The notes: generated from the sequence alone by a model not told the origin. DNA of 64,000 bases from JALORV01 sp963791235 (GCA_963791235.1 CAWBRW010000026.1:124001-188000); one strand, 5' to 3'; shown: positions 26,487 through 35,325, counted from the first letter of the stretch. Translations and numbers: made by a program.

Positions 26487-27886
26487 GTCGGCCACGTGCC
26501 GCCGAAGACGCGCCCGAAGTCGCGCGCGACGGTCGGTCGTTGACCGGGCCGCCGCTCGACTCGATCCGCGCCTGCCTCGAGGGCATCGTGCCGAGCCTGG
26601 TGGCGACCTGCGGCGCGGACGGCGCACCGAACCTGACCTATGTCTCCCACGTGCATTACGTCGACCGCACGCACGTCGCGCTGTCGTTCCAGTTCTTCAA
26701 CAAGACGCGCGCCAACATCCTGGTCAATCCGCGCGCCACGGTGTTCCTCATCGATCCGCACACGGCCGGGCGCTACGTGCTGCAGGTTCGCTACCTGCGT
26801 ACCGAAGCGGCGGGCGCGTTGTTCGAGCGCATGAAGGCCTACCTGGCGGGAATCGCGTCGCACACGGGCATGGCGGGCGTGTTCAAGCTGCAGGGTGCCG
26901 ACGTGTACGAAGTGCTCGACATCGAGCACCTGCCGGGGCCGGAACTGCCGCCGCCGGTGGCGCGCGGCGGCCTTCTCGCTGCCGTCCGGTCGGTGTCTTC
27001 CTTGCTCGCCGCGGCGACCGACCTGCACACCGTGCTCGATGAAGTGCTGGCGATCCTCGAAGCCGACATGGGCATCGAGCACTCGATGGTGCTACTGGTC
27101 GAGCGCAGCCGCGAGCGCCTGTACACCGTGGCCAGCCGCGGCTATGCGGCTTCGGGAGTGGGCTCGGAGATTCCGCTGGGGCAGGGAATCATCGGCGTGG
27201 CAGCGCGTGAAGGCGCCGCAATACGCATCTCGCATGGCACCAGCGAATACGCCTACAGCCGGACGATCCGCGAGCGCGCCGCACGCGATGGCCTGACAGA
27301 CCTGCTGGAAACGGAAATTCCGCTGCCCGGCCTGCCGAGCCCCGGATCGCAGGCCGCGGTACCGCTGCGGGTCGGCGGCTGCGCCGTGGGTGTGCTGTTC
27401 GTCGAGAGCCCGGAGGATGCCCGCTTCAACTGGGAAGACGAAGACGCGCTGGTCGCGATCGCGTCGCAGCTCGGCACGACGATCGCACTGCTGCAACAGG
27501 CGTCCGATGTCTTCGACGAAGCACCACCGGCGGCGGTCGAGCGTGCCGAGACGCCGCGCGGCGCATCGCTCACGGTGCGCCACTATGCGGTCGACAATTC
27601 GGTGTTCGTTGGCGACGACTACCTGATCAAGGGCGTCGCCGGCGCGATCTTCCGCAAGCTCGTGCGCGATTTCGTCGAGCAGGGCCGCACCGACTTCACC
27701 AACCGCGAGTTGCGCCTCGATCCGTCGATCCGCCTGCCGGACATCACCGACAACCTCGAGGCACGGCTGATCCTGCTGGTTCGGCGCCTGCAGGAGCGCG
27801 GCTCCGACATCCGCATCGAGAAGACCGGGCGCGGCCGCTTCCATCTCGCCGTCGAGCGGCCGCTGACACTGGTCGAAGCCGGCTAG
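26483..27886 (+). CDS. PNPOx-like/GAF/winged-helix-like fusion protein
   Basis: A 467-residue three-part protein. Residues 20-150 form a split-barrel FMN domain (LEGIVPSLVATCGADGAPN, ALSFQFFNKTRANILVNPRA). Residues 170-340 form a GAF domain (DLHTVLDEVLAILEADMGIEHSMVLL, IPLGQGIIGVAAREGAAI, AAVPLRVGGCAVGVLFVE). Residues 365-467 have LIKGVAGAIFRKLVRDF followed by two helices and GRGRFHLAVERPL, which looks like a winged helix of the OmpR/SARP kind. It could be a redox- or ligand-responsive regulator. This is inference from domains. It is convergent with the hemerythrin gene, with a 4-base overlap. Confidence 0.78.
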   Translation: MSRPRAAEDAPEVARDGRSLTGPPLDSIRACLEGIVPSLVATCGADGAPNLTYVSHVHYVDRTHVALSFQFFNKTRANILVNPRATVFLIDPHTAGRYVLQVRYLRTEAAGALFERMKAYLAGIASHTGMAGVFKLQGADVYEVLDIEHLPGPELPPPVARGGLLAAVRSVSSLLAAATDLHTVLDEVLAILEADMGIEHSMVLLVERSRERLYTVASRGYAASGVGSEIPLGQGIIGVAAREGAAIRISHGTSEYAYSRTIRERAARDGLTDLLETEIPLPGLPSPGSQAAVPLRVGGCAVGVLFVESPEDARFNWEDEDALVAIASQLGTTIALLQQASDVFDEAPPAAVERAETPRGASLTVRHYAVDNSVFVGDDYLIKGVAGAIFRKLVRDFVEQGRTDFTNRELRLDPSIRLPDITDNLEARLILLVRRLQERGSDIRIEKTGRGRFHLAVERPLTLVEAG

Positions 27887-28617
27887 GCGGCCAGCGCGAC
27901 GCGCTCCTCGGCAGGGGCAACCCGCGGCGACGAGGACTCCTGCGGCATCGGTCCGATCGCTGCGCCCAGCTTGGCCCAGTCGCGCGCATCCAGGTGCGGA
28001 CGAACGATGTCGAGCACGGCCGCGAACACCGGGGCCGGCGCGGCCCGCTGCATGCCCCCGAGGACCGCTGCTCGCTCGGGAGCGCTGCTCGCCGGGATCA
28101 TCCAACGCATCGCAACCGCCATCGCCGCAGGCTTGACCGCGGCCACTACGCGCTGATGCACTGCGAGAACCTCCTCCTCGCTGTAGCAGGCCACGAGCGC
28201 CGCGTGGTTCTCCGTTTCCTCCACGTGCATATGTTCGAAGCTTTCCGCGACAAAGAGCGCCAGTTGCCGGTACAGACGCAGTGCCGCCACGGGCCGCTCC
28301 TGCCCCGGGCTGCGCTCGAGGATGCGCAACGAGCTTTCGAGCAGGTCGAGGGTCTCCAGGTGCTGCTCGTGCTCGGCGTGCGATTCGTGGCTGGCTCCTG
28401 CGCGGCGCGCCTCGAGCACCGGATGGATCAATTCCTCTTCGTGGTGCAGGTGGTCGCGCGCAAAGTCGATCATCTGGCGAACAGCGTCCGCTGTCGTCTG
28501 GGTTTCCGCAGGATCGCTCGGATCAAGACGACCCACCCGTACCAGGACTTCTGACATGCAGGCGCGCAGGCCCTTGTGGATCTGCGTGTAGAGATTGAAG
28601 CGTTCGCTGCCGGACAT
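27883..28617 (-). CDS. hemerythrin HHE domain-containing protein
   Basis: About 244 residues from ATG 28617 (an upstream start at 28665 is possible). The N-terminal half is a four-helix bundle with iron-ligand type histidines: IHKGLRACM, HLHHEEELIHPVLEA and HAEHEQHLETL. Members bind a di-iron centre and O2 or nitric oxide, or act in iron or NO handling. The second half is helical and repeats an HxxxE-type pattern more weakly (HMHVEETENHAALV). Tail-to-tail with the GAF fusion gene, it may share its sensing theme. Confidence 0.82.
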   Translation of the reverse strand: MSGSERFNLYTQIHKGLRACMSEVLVRVGRLDPSDPAETQTTADAVRQMIDFARDHLHHEEELIHPVLEARRAGASHESHAEHEQHLETLDLLESSLRILERSPGQERPVAALRLYRQLALFVAESFEHMHVEETENHAALVACYSEEEVLAVHQRVVAAVKPAAMAVAMRWMIPASSAPERAAVLGGMQRAAPAPVFAAVLDIVRPHLDARDWAKLGAAIGPMPQESSSPRVAPAEERVALAA

Positions 28618-28763
28618 TCTTGACTCCCTCAGGTGACGTTGCTGTTCTGACAGGACTGTAGGCAACCGCCGCCGGCTGCGTCGCTAAATCGTCGTTAAGT
28701 CAACCCTAAGAGTTTCCTAAACCCCCGACGGACGCGCGGTTGCTGCATGCGAGAATCAATCGC

Positions 28764-28964
28764 ATGCCGCAGCCGATCCCCGCAGCTCTCGACGGATCAC
28801 CGGTGCCGTCGCCGTGCGTGTCGATATGCCAGATGAACGCGCACAGCGGACTGTGCGGCGGTTGCCTGCGCACAATCGAAGAGATCGCGGGCTGGAGCCG
28901 CTATTCCGAAGCGGAAAAACGGGCCGTACTGGCGCGCATAGTCGAACGCCGGGCGCCGGGCTGA
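28764..28964 (+). CDS. DUF1289 domain protein
   Basis: A 66-residue protein from ATG 28764. It has the family pattern PSPCVSICQMN..GLCGGCLRTIEEIAGW with four cysteines that probably bind a metal or iron-sulfur centre, and the WSRYSEAEKRAVLARI helix. DUF1289 (YdhL) proteins are small and of unknown function. It is followed after 15 bases by the MBL-fold hydrolase gene. Confidence 0.85.
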   Translation: MPQPIPAALDGSPVPSPCVSICQMNAHSGLCGGCLRTIEEIAGWSRYSEAEKRAVLARIVERRAPG

Positions 28965-28979
28965 CACACGACCAACGCT

Positions 28980-29930
28980 ATGACAACGCCACTAGCGTCT
29001 GCCGTGCTTCCGCCGACCTTGCATGTATTCGAGCGCGGCTGGCTGTCGTCGAACAACATCCTGTTCTTCGACGATGCGGACGGTGCTTCCTTGGTCGACA
29101 CCGGATACGTCAGCCACCGCGTACAGACTCTCGGACTCGTCAGAAGCCGGCTTGACGGACGCGGCCTGACGCGCATCTTCAACACCCATCTGCACTCCGA
29201 CCACTGTGGGGGGAATGCCTATCTGCAGCAGGAGACCGGGGCGCGCATCGCGATTCCGCCGGGGCTCGCGAAAGCCGTGGCGCGCTGGGACGAGGACGAG
29301 CTGACGTTCCGTGCGACCGGGCAGCAGTGCGACCGCTTCGGCTATGACGCACTGATCGAACCGGGCACCACGCTGCGCCTGGGAGAATGTGACTGGCAGG
29401 CGCTTGCCGCACCGGGGCACGACCCGCACTCCATTATGTTGTGGAACGCAGAAGACCGGGTACTCATCTCCGCCGATGCACTGTGGCAGCACGGCTTCGG
29501 CGGCATCTTCCCGGAGATCGAGGGCGAGTCAGGGTTTGCGGAGCAGGCTGCGATGCTCGACCTGATCGAGCAGCTTCAGCCCCGCGTTGTCATTCCGGGG
29601 CACGGCGCCCCGTTTACCGACGTGGATGCAGCGCTTGATCGCGCGCGACAGCGGCTGGCGGCACTGTCTGCGGACCCAGCCCGCAATGCGCGCCAGGTAG
29701 CCAAGGCGCTGATCAAGTTCTACCTGCTCGACGTGCGCAAGCTGCCGCTCGATCGTCTGGTGCAGCATCTCAGCGGCGCGCGCTATTTCCTGGTCATCAA
29801 CGAGCGTTACTTCCGGCGGCCGTTCGATCAGCTGATCGAACAGATCGTGCGCGAACTGGCGGCTGTCGGTGCCGCGGAGCTGAACGACGGCGTGGTCGCC
29901 AACCGCGACCACGCCACCGCGGCGGAGTAA
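28980..29930 (+). CDS. MBL-fold metallo-hydrolase
   Basis: A 316-residue metallo-beta-lactamase-fold protein. The metal site motif NTHLHSDHCGGN is at about residues 64-75, followed by ALAAPGHDPHSIMLW, VLISADALWQHGFG and VVIPGHGAPFTDVD, giving the full set of ligands. The C-terminal 80 residues are helical. It may hydrolyse a thioester, lactone or phosphodiester. The context gives no clear substrate. Confidence 0.87.
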   Translation: MTTPLASAVLPPTLHVFERGWLSSNNILFFDDADGASLVDTGYVSHRVQTLGLVRSRLDGRGLTRIFNTHLHSDHCGGNAYLQQETGARIAIPPGLAKAVARWDEDELTFRATGQQCDRFGYDALIEPGTTLRLGECDWQALAAPGHDPHSIMLWNAEDRVLISADALWQHGFGGIFPEIEGESGFAEQAAMLDLIEQLQPRVVIPGHGAPFTDVDAALDRARQRLAALSADPARNARQVAKALIKFYLLDVRKLPLDRLVQHLSGARYFLVINERYFRRPFDQLIEQIVRELAAVGAAELNDGVVANRDHATAAE

Positions 29931-29932
29931 AA

Positions 29933-31967
29933 CTAGCGCGAGGCGCTGTCGCTGGTTTCCTTGTTGCTCGTCGGCACGTAGGTGTAGCCGGAGAGTGTGA
30001 TGCCCGTCACCGTGAAGGTGAAGGTAGTACCCGACTTCGTACGACCGGACTTCACGGACGCCACTCCATTGGATCCGGTCAGTGCACTGGCGGAACCTGA
30101 AACCGCGCCGCTCCAGTTGCCACTGACCGTGGCTCCGGGTACAAGGTTGCCATTGCCATCACGCACCGCAACCTGGGCGGTCGCCTCGGCGTTGCCGTTG
30201 CGGAACGTACGCAACGCCACGGTGATCGAGTCCACATAGATCGTCGTAAGCACGACCGGTGCATTGGCGTTGACGGTCACGCTCTTGGTGTCGGTCAGCC
30301 CGAGGTTGTCGGTGACCTTCAGTGAGGCGGTGTAGGTGCCGGGGTTCGAATACGTGTGGCTGGCGCTGGCGGCACTGACTGGCGCGCTGCCGTCACCGAA
30401 ATTCCACTCATAGCGGCCAATGCTGCCATCCGGGTCGTACGAACCGCTCGATGAGAAGCTGACGGCGATCGGCGCGACTCCGGAGGGCGGCGCGGCCGAC
30501 ACGACGGCGACCGGCGGCTGCGAGGCTGCCGCCGTCACCGTACCACTCAGCAGGAACTCGCCGACACTGCCGTAGCTGGAATAGCCGGTCGCGAGATCGC
30601 CCTTCGCGACGCCAGTCACTGACACGAAGTACGTGCCGCCAGCGCTGGTGGCGCTCATCGTCGCACCGAGCGTATCGACCGGATTGACGCTGGCCAGCAG
30701 CGCTCCGGCTCCATCACGCAGCTCGGCGCGGAGGTCAAGGTTGGGCGAGCGACGCGTCGGAGCCACCGACAGGTTCATCGTGCCTGCACCGGCCACGAAA
30801 GAGAACACGTCGATGTCACCGCTGCGTTCGATGATGCCGCCCGCTTCGATCGTCGTCACCCCGTTGAGCGTCGTCCCCGCGATGCGACTTGCGGTTCCGG
30901 TCGCATTGCCGTGGTCGTCGGCACGCGCGGCCACGCCGTTTGAGGCCATGACCGTGTAATCGTCTTCCTTGTTGTTCGCATCCGGGTACTCGCCCTTGCT
31001 CCACTGCACGAGTTCCTTGTAGTAGCCAACGCCCATGATCGGCGCCCAGCCGGTGGCGCCTGCGCCGTGGCCGCTGTAGTAGCCCGTCGTCGACGTGCCG
31101 TCGTGGTGCAGGCCGACGTTGTGGCCGGCCTCGTGCGAAATCGCTTCGGCAACGTACTTCTCGTTGCCCGAGCCCAGCGCGTCGTAGAACACCAGCGCCG
31201 GCTTGTAGTAGTCGGAAGTGGCGTCGAAGATGCTGAGGTAGGCGACGCCACCGCAGCTGCAGCTATAGAAGCTGCGCTTGGTAATGAGGACCGTCGTGCC
31301 GAACGTGTCGTCGCTGGTGCCGCTGCGCGTCAGCCGGTCCGCCGGTGGCGCCTCGGTGGTCACGTCGACGTCGAACGGTGCATAGTCTTCGGCCACGCGC
31401 TGCCAGATGTACTGGATGCGCTCCAGTTCGGCGGTGCTGAACGAATATGGCACACCATCAGTGTCGAACGGCAGCGCAGTGATCGTCGGCTGCGTGCTGG
31501 TGTTCCACGCCGTGCCGGTCAGCGTCGCGCCCCCGGAAGTTAAGGTAGATCGTGCGCTTCGAACCGGGACGGCTGTGCAGCAGGAAGGTCTGGTCAAGCG
31601 GTGCGAGGCTGCCGCTTGCCGTCAGCGACGAGGCGCCGGCGGGAGCGTCGACCTTCAACGGCGCGTCGAGATCCTCCTGATAGAACATGCGACCCTGGCG
31701 ATCAAGCCAGGCATTGCGGTCGCGCCGCAGGATCGACGCCAGTTCCGCGGGGGACTTGCCGTACCACGCGGCGACCTCGGGCAGGCGACTTCCGAGAAGA
31801 TCGATCGCACGCTGGCCCCGCGCCTTCTCCGGCAACTCAATCGAGGGAAACGCCGCCTTCTGCGGCAGCGTCGAGGGGCGGTTGCCCGCTGAAATTTCGT
31901 TCTGCGCCCATGCAGGCGCAGCCAGCGTTGCTGCAAGCAGCAGCCCCACGGTCCATGACTTCAACAC
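29933..31967 (-). pseudogene. secreted metzincin-type metalloprotease with PKD domain, frameshifted
   Basis: Two overlapping frames make one protein of about 677 residues. The first (31967 to about 31540) encodes a signal peptide ending AWAQN and a propeptide-like region up to KRTIYLNFRG. The second carries on with ATLTGTAWNTSTQ and the zinc site HEAGHNVGLHHDG (HExxHxxGxxHD), then a PPC-like domain, a PKD domain (FSSSGSYDPDGS, WNFGDGSAPVSAA) and a C-terminal Ig-like domain. The break lies in a run of five C at 31530-31534 (G on the coding strand). Removing one G restores an uninterrupted frame through the family motif. Sequencing error or a real frameshift cannot be told apart here. Confidence 0.85.
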
Positions 31968-32016
31968 GGAGATGTCCTTCCCGGCCGCGTCGCGGCCCTT
32001 CCCTGCCCAGCAACCG

Positions 32017-32127
32017 CTACATGCACGCAGCCGTGGCGAGTACTACCAAGGCAACCAGCGACCACATCCCGGTGAACAATGGAATGTCACCGAATGGAAC
32101 GAGACGATCGTCGTCGGACGGGTTCAT
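32017..32127 (-). CDS. 36-residue single-TM peptide
   Basis: A short frame from ATG 32127 to TAG at 32017-32019. It has a good ribosome site (GGGAGG, 5 bases upstream on the minus strand), an acidic N-terminus (MNPSDDDRLVP) and one hydrophobic helix (GMWSLVALVVLATAACM). It lies 49 bases upstream of the metalloprotease gene on the same strand. It is shorter than usual gene-finding cut-offs. The family is not recognised. It may be a small inner-membrane protein, or chance. Confidence 0.45.
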   Translation of the reverse strand: MNPSDDDRLVPFGDIPLFTGMWSLVALVVLATAACM

Positions 32128-32553
32128 CCTGGCCTCCCGGGGCGCCACATAGGCCCTCCCCTCCTATCGAGTATCGGCAGGTCGCGGGGGGTTGTTTATC
32201 GTCCTGACAGACGAACCCGCATGAGGGGCTATGCGTTACGACGCCCGGACTAGCCGACACGATGCATGTGGACGTCCGGTGTCGGAGTGAGCCCGGCCGC
32301 GGCAGGCCCACCAATCCGGCGACCCCCAAAGTCGCCGCAGCGAAGGTCGGCGGATCTCCCCGGACAGGAAATGCCGGTTGCGCCGAGCGGCGATCTGCGC
32401 GTCAGCCACGCCGGCGCCGCCCTGAGAACCTATGCCTATTGGCATAGGCCATTTGCCGCGGCAACTACAACATCCGATGAATGGTGGCTGCGCGTGGTTG
32501 CGCCCAGCATCGCATGGCGTCGCGCGCGATGCGAACCAAAACGGGAGGCTGCC
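32128..32553. promoter_or_regulatory. intergenic region with a perfect 20-base dyad
   Basis: No conserved gene is seen in this 426-base stretch. It separates leftward genes from the rightward small membrane protein. A perfect palindrome, CCTATGCC-TATT-GGCATAGG, at 32429-32448 sits about 105 bases before the ATG at 32554 and looks like an operator. Its local base composition is less GC-rich than the surroundings. The target regulator is unknown. Confidence 0.5.
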
Positions 32554-32865
32554 ATGAGCCAAGCACGACTTGATTCAAATTCCGACCTTAAGGCCCGCCG
32601 CAAGAATCTGCGCCCCGCCTTCACCATCGCCGCGGGATTGATCGCCCTGGCGGTCGCCACGGCAGCGGTCCTCGAACAGCCCGATGGGCGCAGCTCCGCC
32701 GGGAGTGACCCCGCGGCTTCGAGTGTCGTGCCCCTCGCGACGGCGCCCGCAGAAGATCGGACTTCTATCGCGAACACCACGACCGCCACGGAAACTGCAA
32801 GGCCGCGTTTCCAACGCTCGGACGAGCCGGCTTACGAGGATTCGACGAACCCCCACGGTGGCTGA
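32554..32865 (+). CDS. hypothetical small single-TM protein
   Basis: A 103-residue protein from ATG 32554 with GGGAGG 6 bases upstream. It has a basic N-terminus (SDLKARRKNLRP), one hydrophobic segment (residues 23-42) and an S/T/A-rich exposed tail ending EDSTNPHGG. It has no recognisable domain. Start quality and hydrophobic topology support a real gene. The open frame further upstream is not needed. Confidence 0.5.
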   Translation: MSQARLDSNSDLKARRKNLRPAFTIAAGLIALAVATAAVLEQPDGRSSAGSDPAASSVVPLATAPAEDRTSIANTTTATETARPRFQRSDEPAYEDSTNPHGG

Positions 32866-33127
32866 ACCGCAGCGCCAACGCGGTTTGACGGCGGGCTGAC
32901 TGCCGTGACACGCACGTCGCCGGCCGGACCGCGTACTTCTAGCGGGATCACCAAGTTCGGGTGAGGCCACGCTCAAGTGGTCATTGAGGATCTTTCGCTG
33001 GGGCCGTCCGGGCGTTGACGCTCAACGCCGCTTCGCTGCGGCGCGGCTTTGCCGCGGGCATTGCTAAAGTCCGGGTTGAAAAAGCAACGCGGACCGGGGT
33101 CGCGCTGTGCCAGCGGCCATTGCCCAC

Positions 33128-33622
33128 ATGAAAGTCTTTGGATTCGCCGGCTGGTCCGGCAGCGGCAAGACCCTGCTGATCGAGCGCATCATTCCGCTGC
33201 TGACCGGACGCGGCCTCGAAGTGTCGCTGATCAAGCGGGCACATCACGAGTTCGACGTCGATGTGCCGGGCAAGGATTCCTACCGTCACCGGCGCGCGGG
33301 ATGTCGGGAGGTGTTGCTGTCGTCCAGCGTGCGCTGGGCGCACATGCACGAGCTGGCTGGAGCACCAGAGCTGACGCTGCAGCAGCTGGTCGACCGCATC
33401 TCCCCTTGCGACCTGCTGCTGGTGGAAGGCTTCAAGCGGGAGGCAATCCCGAAAATCGAGATATTTCGCCGCGAGAACGCCAAGCCGGCTCTTCATCCCC
33501 ACGACCCACATATCGTCGCAGTCGCCGCGGACTGCCGCTTTGACACGGCGCTGCCGCAGTTCGACCTCGACGACGCGGCAGGCATCGCCGACTTCGTGTG
33601 TACGTTCAACCGGTTGGGGTAA
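33128..33622 (+). CDS. mobB: molybdopterin-guanine dinucleotide biosynthesis adaptor MobB
   Basis: A 164-residue GTP-binding protein starting at ATG 33128. It has the P-loop GFAGWSGSGKTLLIERI, LEVSLIKRAHHEFDVDVPGKDSYRHRRAG and the switch-like CDLLLVEGFKREAIPKIEIFR, all MobB hallmarks. It works with MobA (encoded 12.8 kb away at 45928) to convert Mo-molybdopterin to MGD, needed for the formate dehydrogenase at 37.7-40.7 kb. A GTG 7 codons upstream is an alternative start. Confidence 0.93.
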   Translation: MKVFGFAGWSGSGKTLLIERIIPLLTGRGLEVSLIKRAHHEFDVDVPGKDSYRHRRAGCREVLLSSSVRWAHMHELAGAPELTLQQLVDRISPCDLLLVEGFKREAIPKIEIFRRENAKPALHPHDPHIVAVAADCRFDTALPQFDLDDAAGIADFVCTFNRLG

Positions 33623-33661
33623 CGCGTTTCCGCCCGCGCAGCATCGACCGAACCTCGGCCC

Positions 33662-34267
33662 ATGAAGAGCCCGCCAACCGTCGATCGACCTGAACCGGCC
33701 GATGTCCTGAAGCACCTGGCGTCGCGCTATTCGGTCAGCCCGAAGCATCTCGGCGCTCCGGCACCCGGGCGCGCAGAACTGCTGCGCGCAGCCGCGTTGG
33801 CACTGCGGGCGCCCGACCACGAGGCGCTGCGGCCGTATCGCTTCGTGTACATCGACGCGCATCAGCGAGCCGCGCTAGGCGAGTTGTATGCGCGTGGCGC
33901 ACAACGCCGCGGCCTCGACGACGCCGAGGTGCGGCGAGCCCGCGAACGCGCGAAGAACGGCCCATGCCTACTGGCCATGGTCGGCCGTGTCAGCGAAGGT
34001 GCACTCGACGTGCCGGCGCAGGAGCAGTGGCTGTGCATTGGCGCTGCACTGATGAACTTCCTGAACGCGCTGCACCTGATGGGCTATGGCGCCAAGGTCC
34101 TCAGCGGTGCGTCGATCTACGACTTGGATGTGCAGAAGGCGTTCTGTGCGCCAGGTGAAACCTTGCTGTGCTGGATCGTGACAGGCACGCCGACGCGCTC
34201 GGCGCATTCGCGCTACTCGGATGACGTCGCCTCGATTCTGACCGACTGGGACGGCGGCAACCGGTAG
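33662..34267 (+). CDS. nitroreductase family protein
   Basis: A 201-residue FMN-dependent nitroreductase-like protein. The family N-terminus with arginine-rich FMN phosphate contacts is SPKHLGAPAPGRAELLRA, followed by RPYRFVYIDAHQRAALGELY and the C-terminal QEQWLCIGAALMNFLNALHLMGYGAKVLSGA with CWIVTGTPT. It is somewhat short, like the TdsD/YdjA group. It may reduce nitro or quinone compounds with NAD(P)H. It follows MobB by 39 bases. No functional link is evident. Confidence 0.85.
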   Translation: MKSPPTVDRPEPADVLKHLASRYSVSPKHLGAPAPGRAELLRAAALALRAPDHEALRPYRFVYIDAHQRAALGELYARGAQRRGLDDAEVRRARERAKNGPCLLAMVGRVSEGALDVPAQEQWLCIGAALMNFLNALHLMGYGAKVLSGASIYDLDVQKAFCAPGETLLCWIVTGTPTRSAHSRYSDDVASILTDWDGGNR

Positions 34268-34320
34268 GCCGCGTCATCCGGCCTCAAAGCTGTGGCGCTC
34301 CACGCGTTCCGTCACGGAAA

Positions 34321-34346
34321 CAAGAGCGCCCCACGGGGCGCTCTTG
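34321..34346. terminator. intrinsic terminator-like hairpin, copy 1
   Basis: CAAGAGCGCCCC pairs with GGGGCGCTCTTG, 12-bp arms with a two-base AC centre. It lies 53 bases after the nitroreductase stop. It is followed by a segment of about 50 bases that also occurs after the hairpin at 35326-35354 (GTTATCGACCGCTACTTCTT here, GTAATCGACCGCTACTTTTT there), so the unit is duplicated. Confidence 0.7.
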
Positions 34347-34364
34347 CCGGGACGTTATCGACCG

Positions 34365-34395
34365 CTACTTCTTCGCGCCCGCCGAAGGCGGACGA
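34365..34395 (-). pseudogene. relict 3' end of a gene similar to the one at 35372
   Basis: On the minus strand these bases encode PRPPSAGAKK and then TAG, preceding the duplicated hairpin. The intact gene at 35372-35725 ends PPAPAAKK plus TAG before its own hairpin. Only the end of this copy is kept; the frame upstream is taken over by the transposase remnant on the other strand. This suggests duplication followed by loss. Confidence 0.5.
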
Positions 34396-34416
34396 GGTCG
34401 AGAGCGGTGCAGTCCA

Positions 34417-34497
34417 CTGATCCAACGTTTCGGCTCGGCCGCCAACCTGAACATCTACCTGCACTGCCCGGAGCTGAACGGCGTGTACCGCGAAGCG
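34417..34497 (+). mobile_element. IS91-type transposase remnant
   Basis: The frame encodes LIQRFGSAANLNIYLHC and then PELNGVYRE, which matches the conserved RFGSALNLNxHxHxLxLDGVY block of IS91-family (Y2, HUH) transposases. Only about 27 codons are recognisable. The flanks are unrelated, and no IS ends are seen. The remnant is in frame with the downstream Rieske-like gene, without an intervening stop. A dead scrap from an old insertion. Confidence 0.75.
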
Positions 34498-34566
34498 AGG
34501 CCGACCGGCAGATGGCAGCTGTCGAACGCATTGCCCGGACTTCGCAGCTCGTGTAGCGTCTTTCGT

Positions 34567-35289
34567 GTGCAGCCGAATTCCAACGCCGCGCGCCGCCGCC
34601 AGCTGATGCGTCAAGCCGCTTGCGTCGCCGGCGCGTGGGTGGCATCAAGCGCGCTGCCGGTGATGGCGGTTGGCGAGGTGCAGCACTATCCGCGTTCACT
34701 ACTGGTCGACTCACACGGCAGGCCGTGGCCGGCACGCCAGCTCAAGCCGGGCGAAGCTTTCCTCTTCAACTACCCGTATGCATTGACGCCGGTTTTCTTG
34801 ATCGCGTTCGAACACGAGGTGGAGGCGGCCGAGCTGGTGACCAAAGACAAGCGGCGCTATGTAACACCGGCCGGCGTGGGCCCGAACAAATCGATCGTCG
34901 CGTTCTCGGCGATTTGTGCGCACAAACTGATGTACCCCAAACCAGCGATCAGCTTCATCGGCCTGCGCAGCGGCGGCCGCGGTGAGCCGGCGCACGTGAT
35001 CCACTGCTGCGGCGACAACTCGCGCTACGACCCGTTGCACGGCGCGCGCGTGATCGACGGACCGGCGCCGCAGCCGCTGGCTGCCGTGATGCTGGAGTGG
35101 GAAGCCAGCAGCGACCGCCTGCACGCGGTGGGTACACGAGGCGGCGAGATGTTCGAAGCGTTCTTTGAGAAGTACGCAACGCAGCTGGAGCTCGAGATCG
35201 GTAGCGGCCTGCGCAAACCGAGTGGTGCCACCCTCGTGGTACAGCCGGCCGCGAGCTACAGCCGACAGTGGCAGAGCTGCCGGGCCTGA
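34567..35289 (+). CDS. Rieske-like iron-sulfur protein with a Tat-type signal and altered ligand
   Basis: About 240 residues from GTG 34567. The signal-like N-terminus has RRRQLMRQAACVAGAWVASS. The Rieske region has SAICAHKLMYP (C117-x-H119) and IHCCGDNSRYDPLHG aligned with the canonical C-P-C-H-G-S-x-F-D. By this alignment the last histidine ligand is Asp150 (C147-C-G-D). GARVIDGPAPQPL is the usual proline loop that follows. It may hold a modified cluster or none. The frame is open upstream through the IS91 remnant, so the start is uncertain. Confidence 0.72.
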   Translation: MQPNSNAARRRQLMRQAACVAGAWVASSALPVMAVGEVQHYPRSLLVDSHGRPWPARQLKPGEAFLFNYPYALTPVFLIAFEHEVEAAELVTKDKRRYVTPAGVGPNKSIVAFSAICAHKLMYPKPAISFIGLRSGGRGEPAHVIHCCGDNSRYDPLHGARVIDGPAPQPLAAVMLEWEASSDRLHAVGTRGGEMFEAFFEKYATQLELEIGSGLRKPSGATLVVQPAASYSRQWQSCRA

Positions 35290-35325
35290 GCCGGACACAC
35301 GACAACACTTGCGGGCGGGCGAAAA

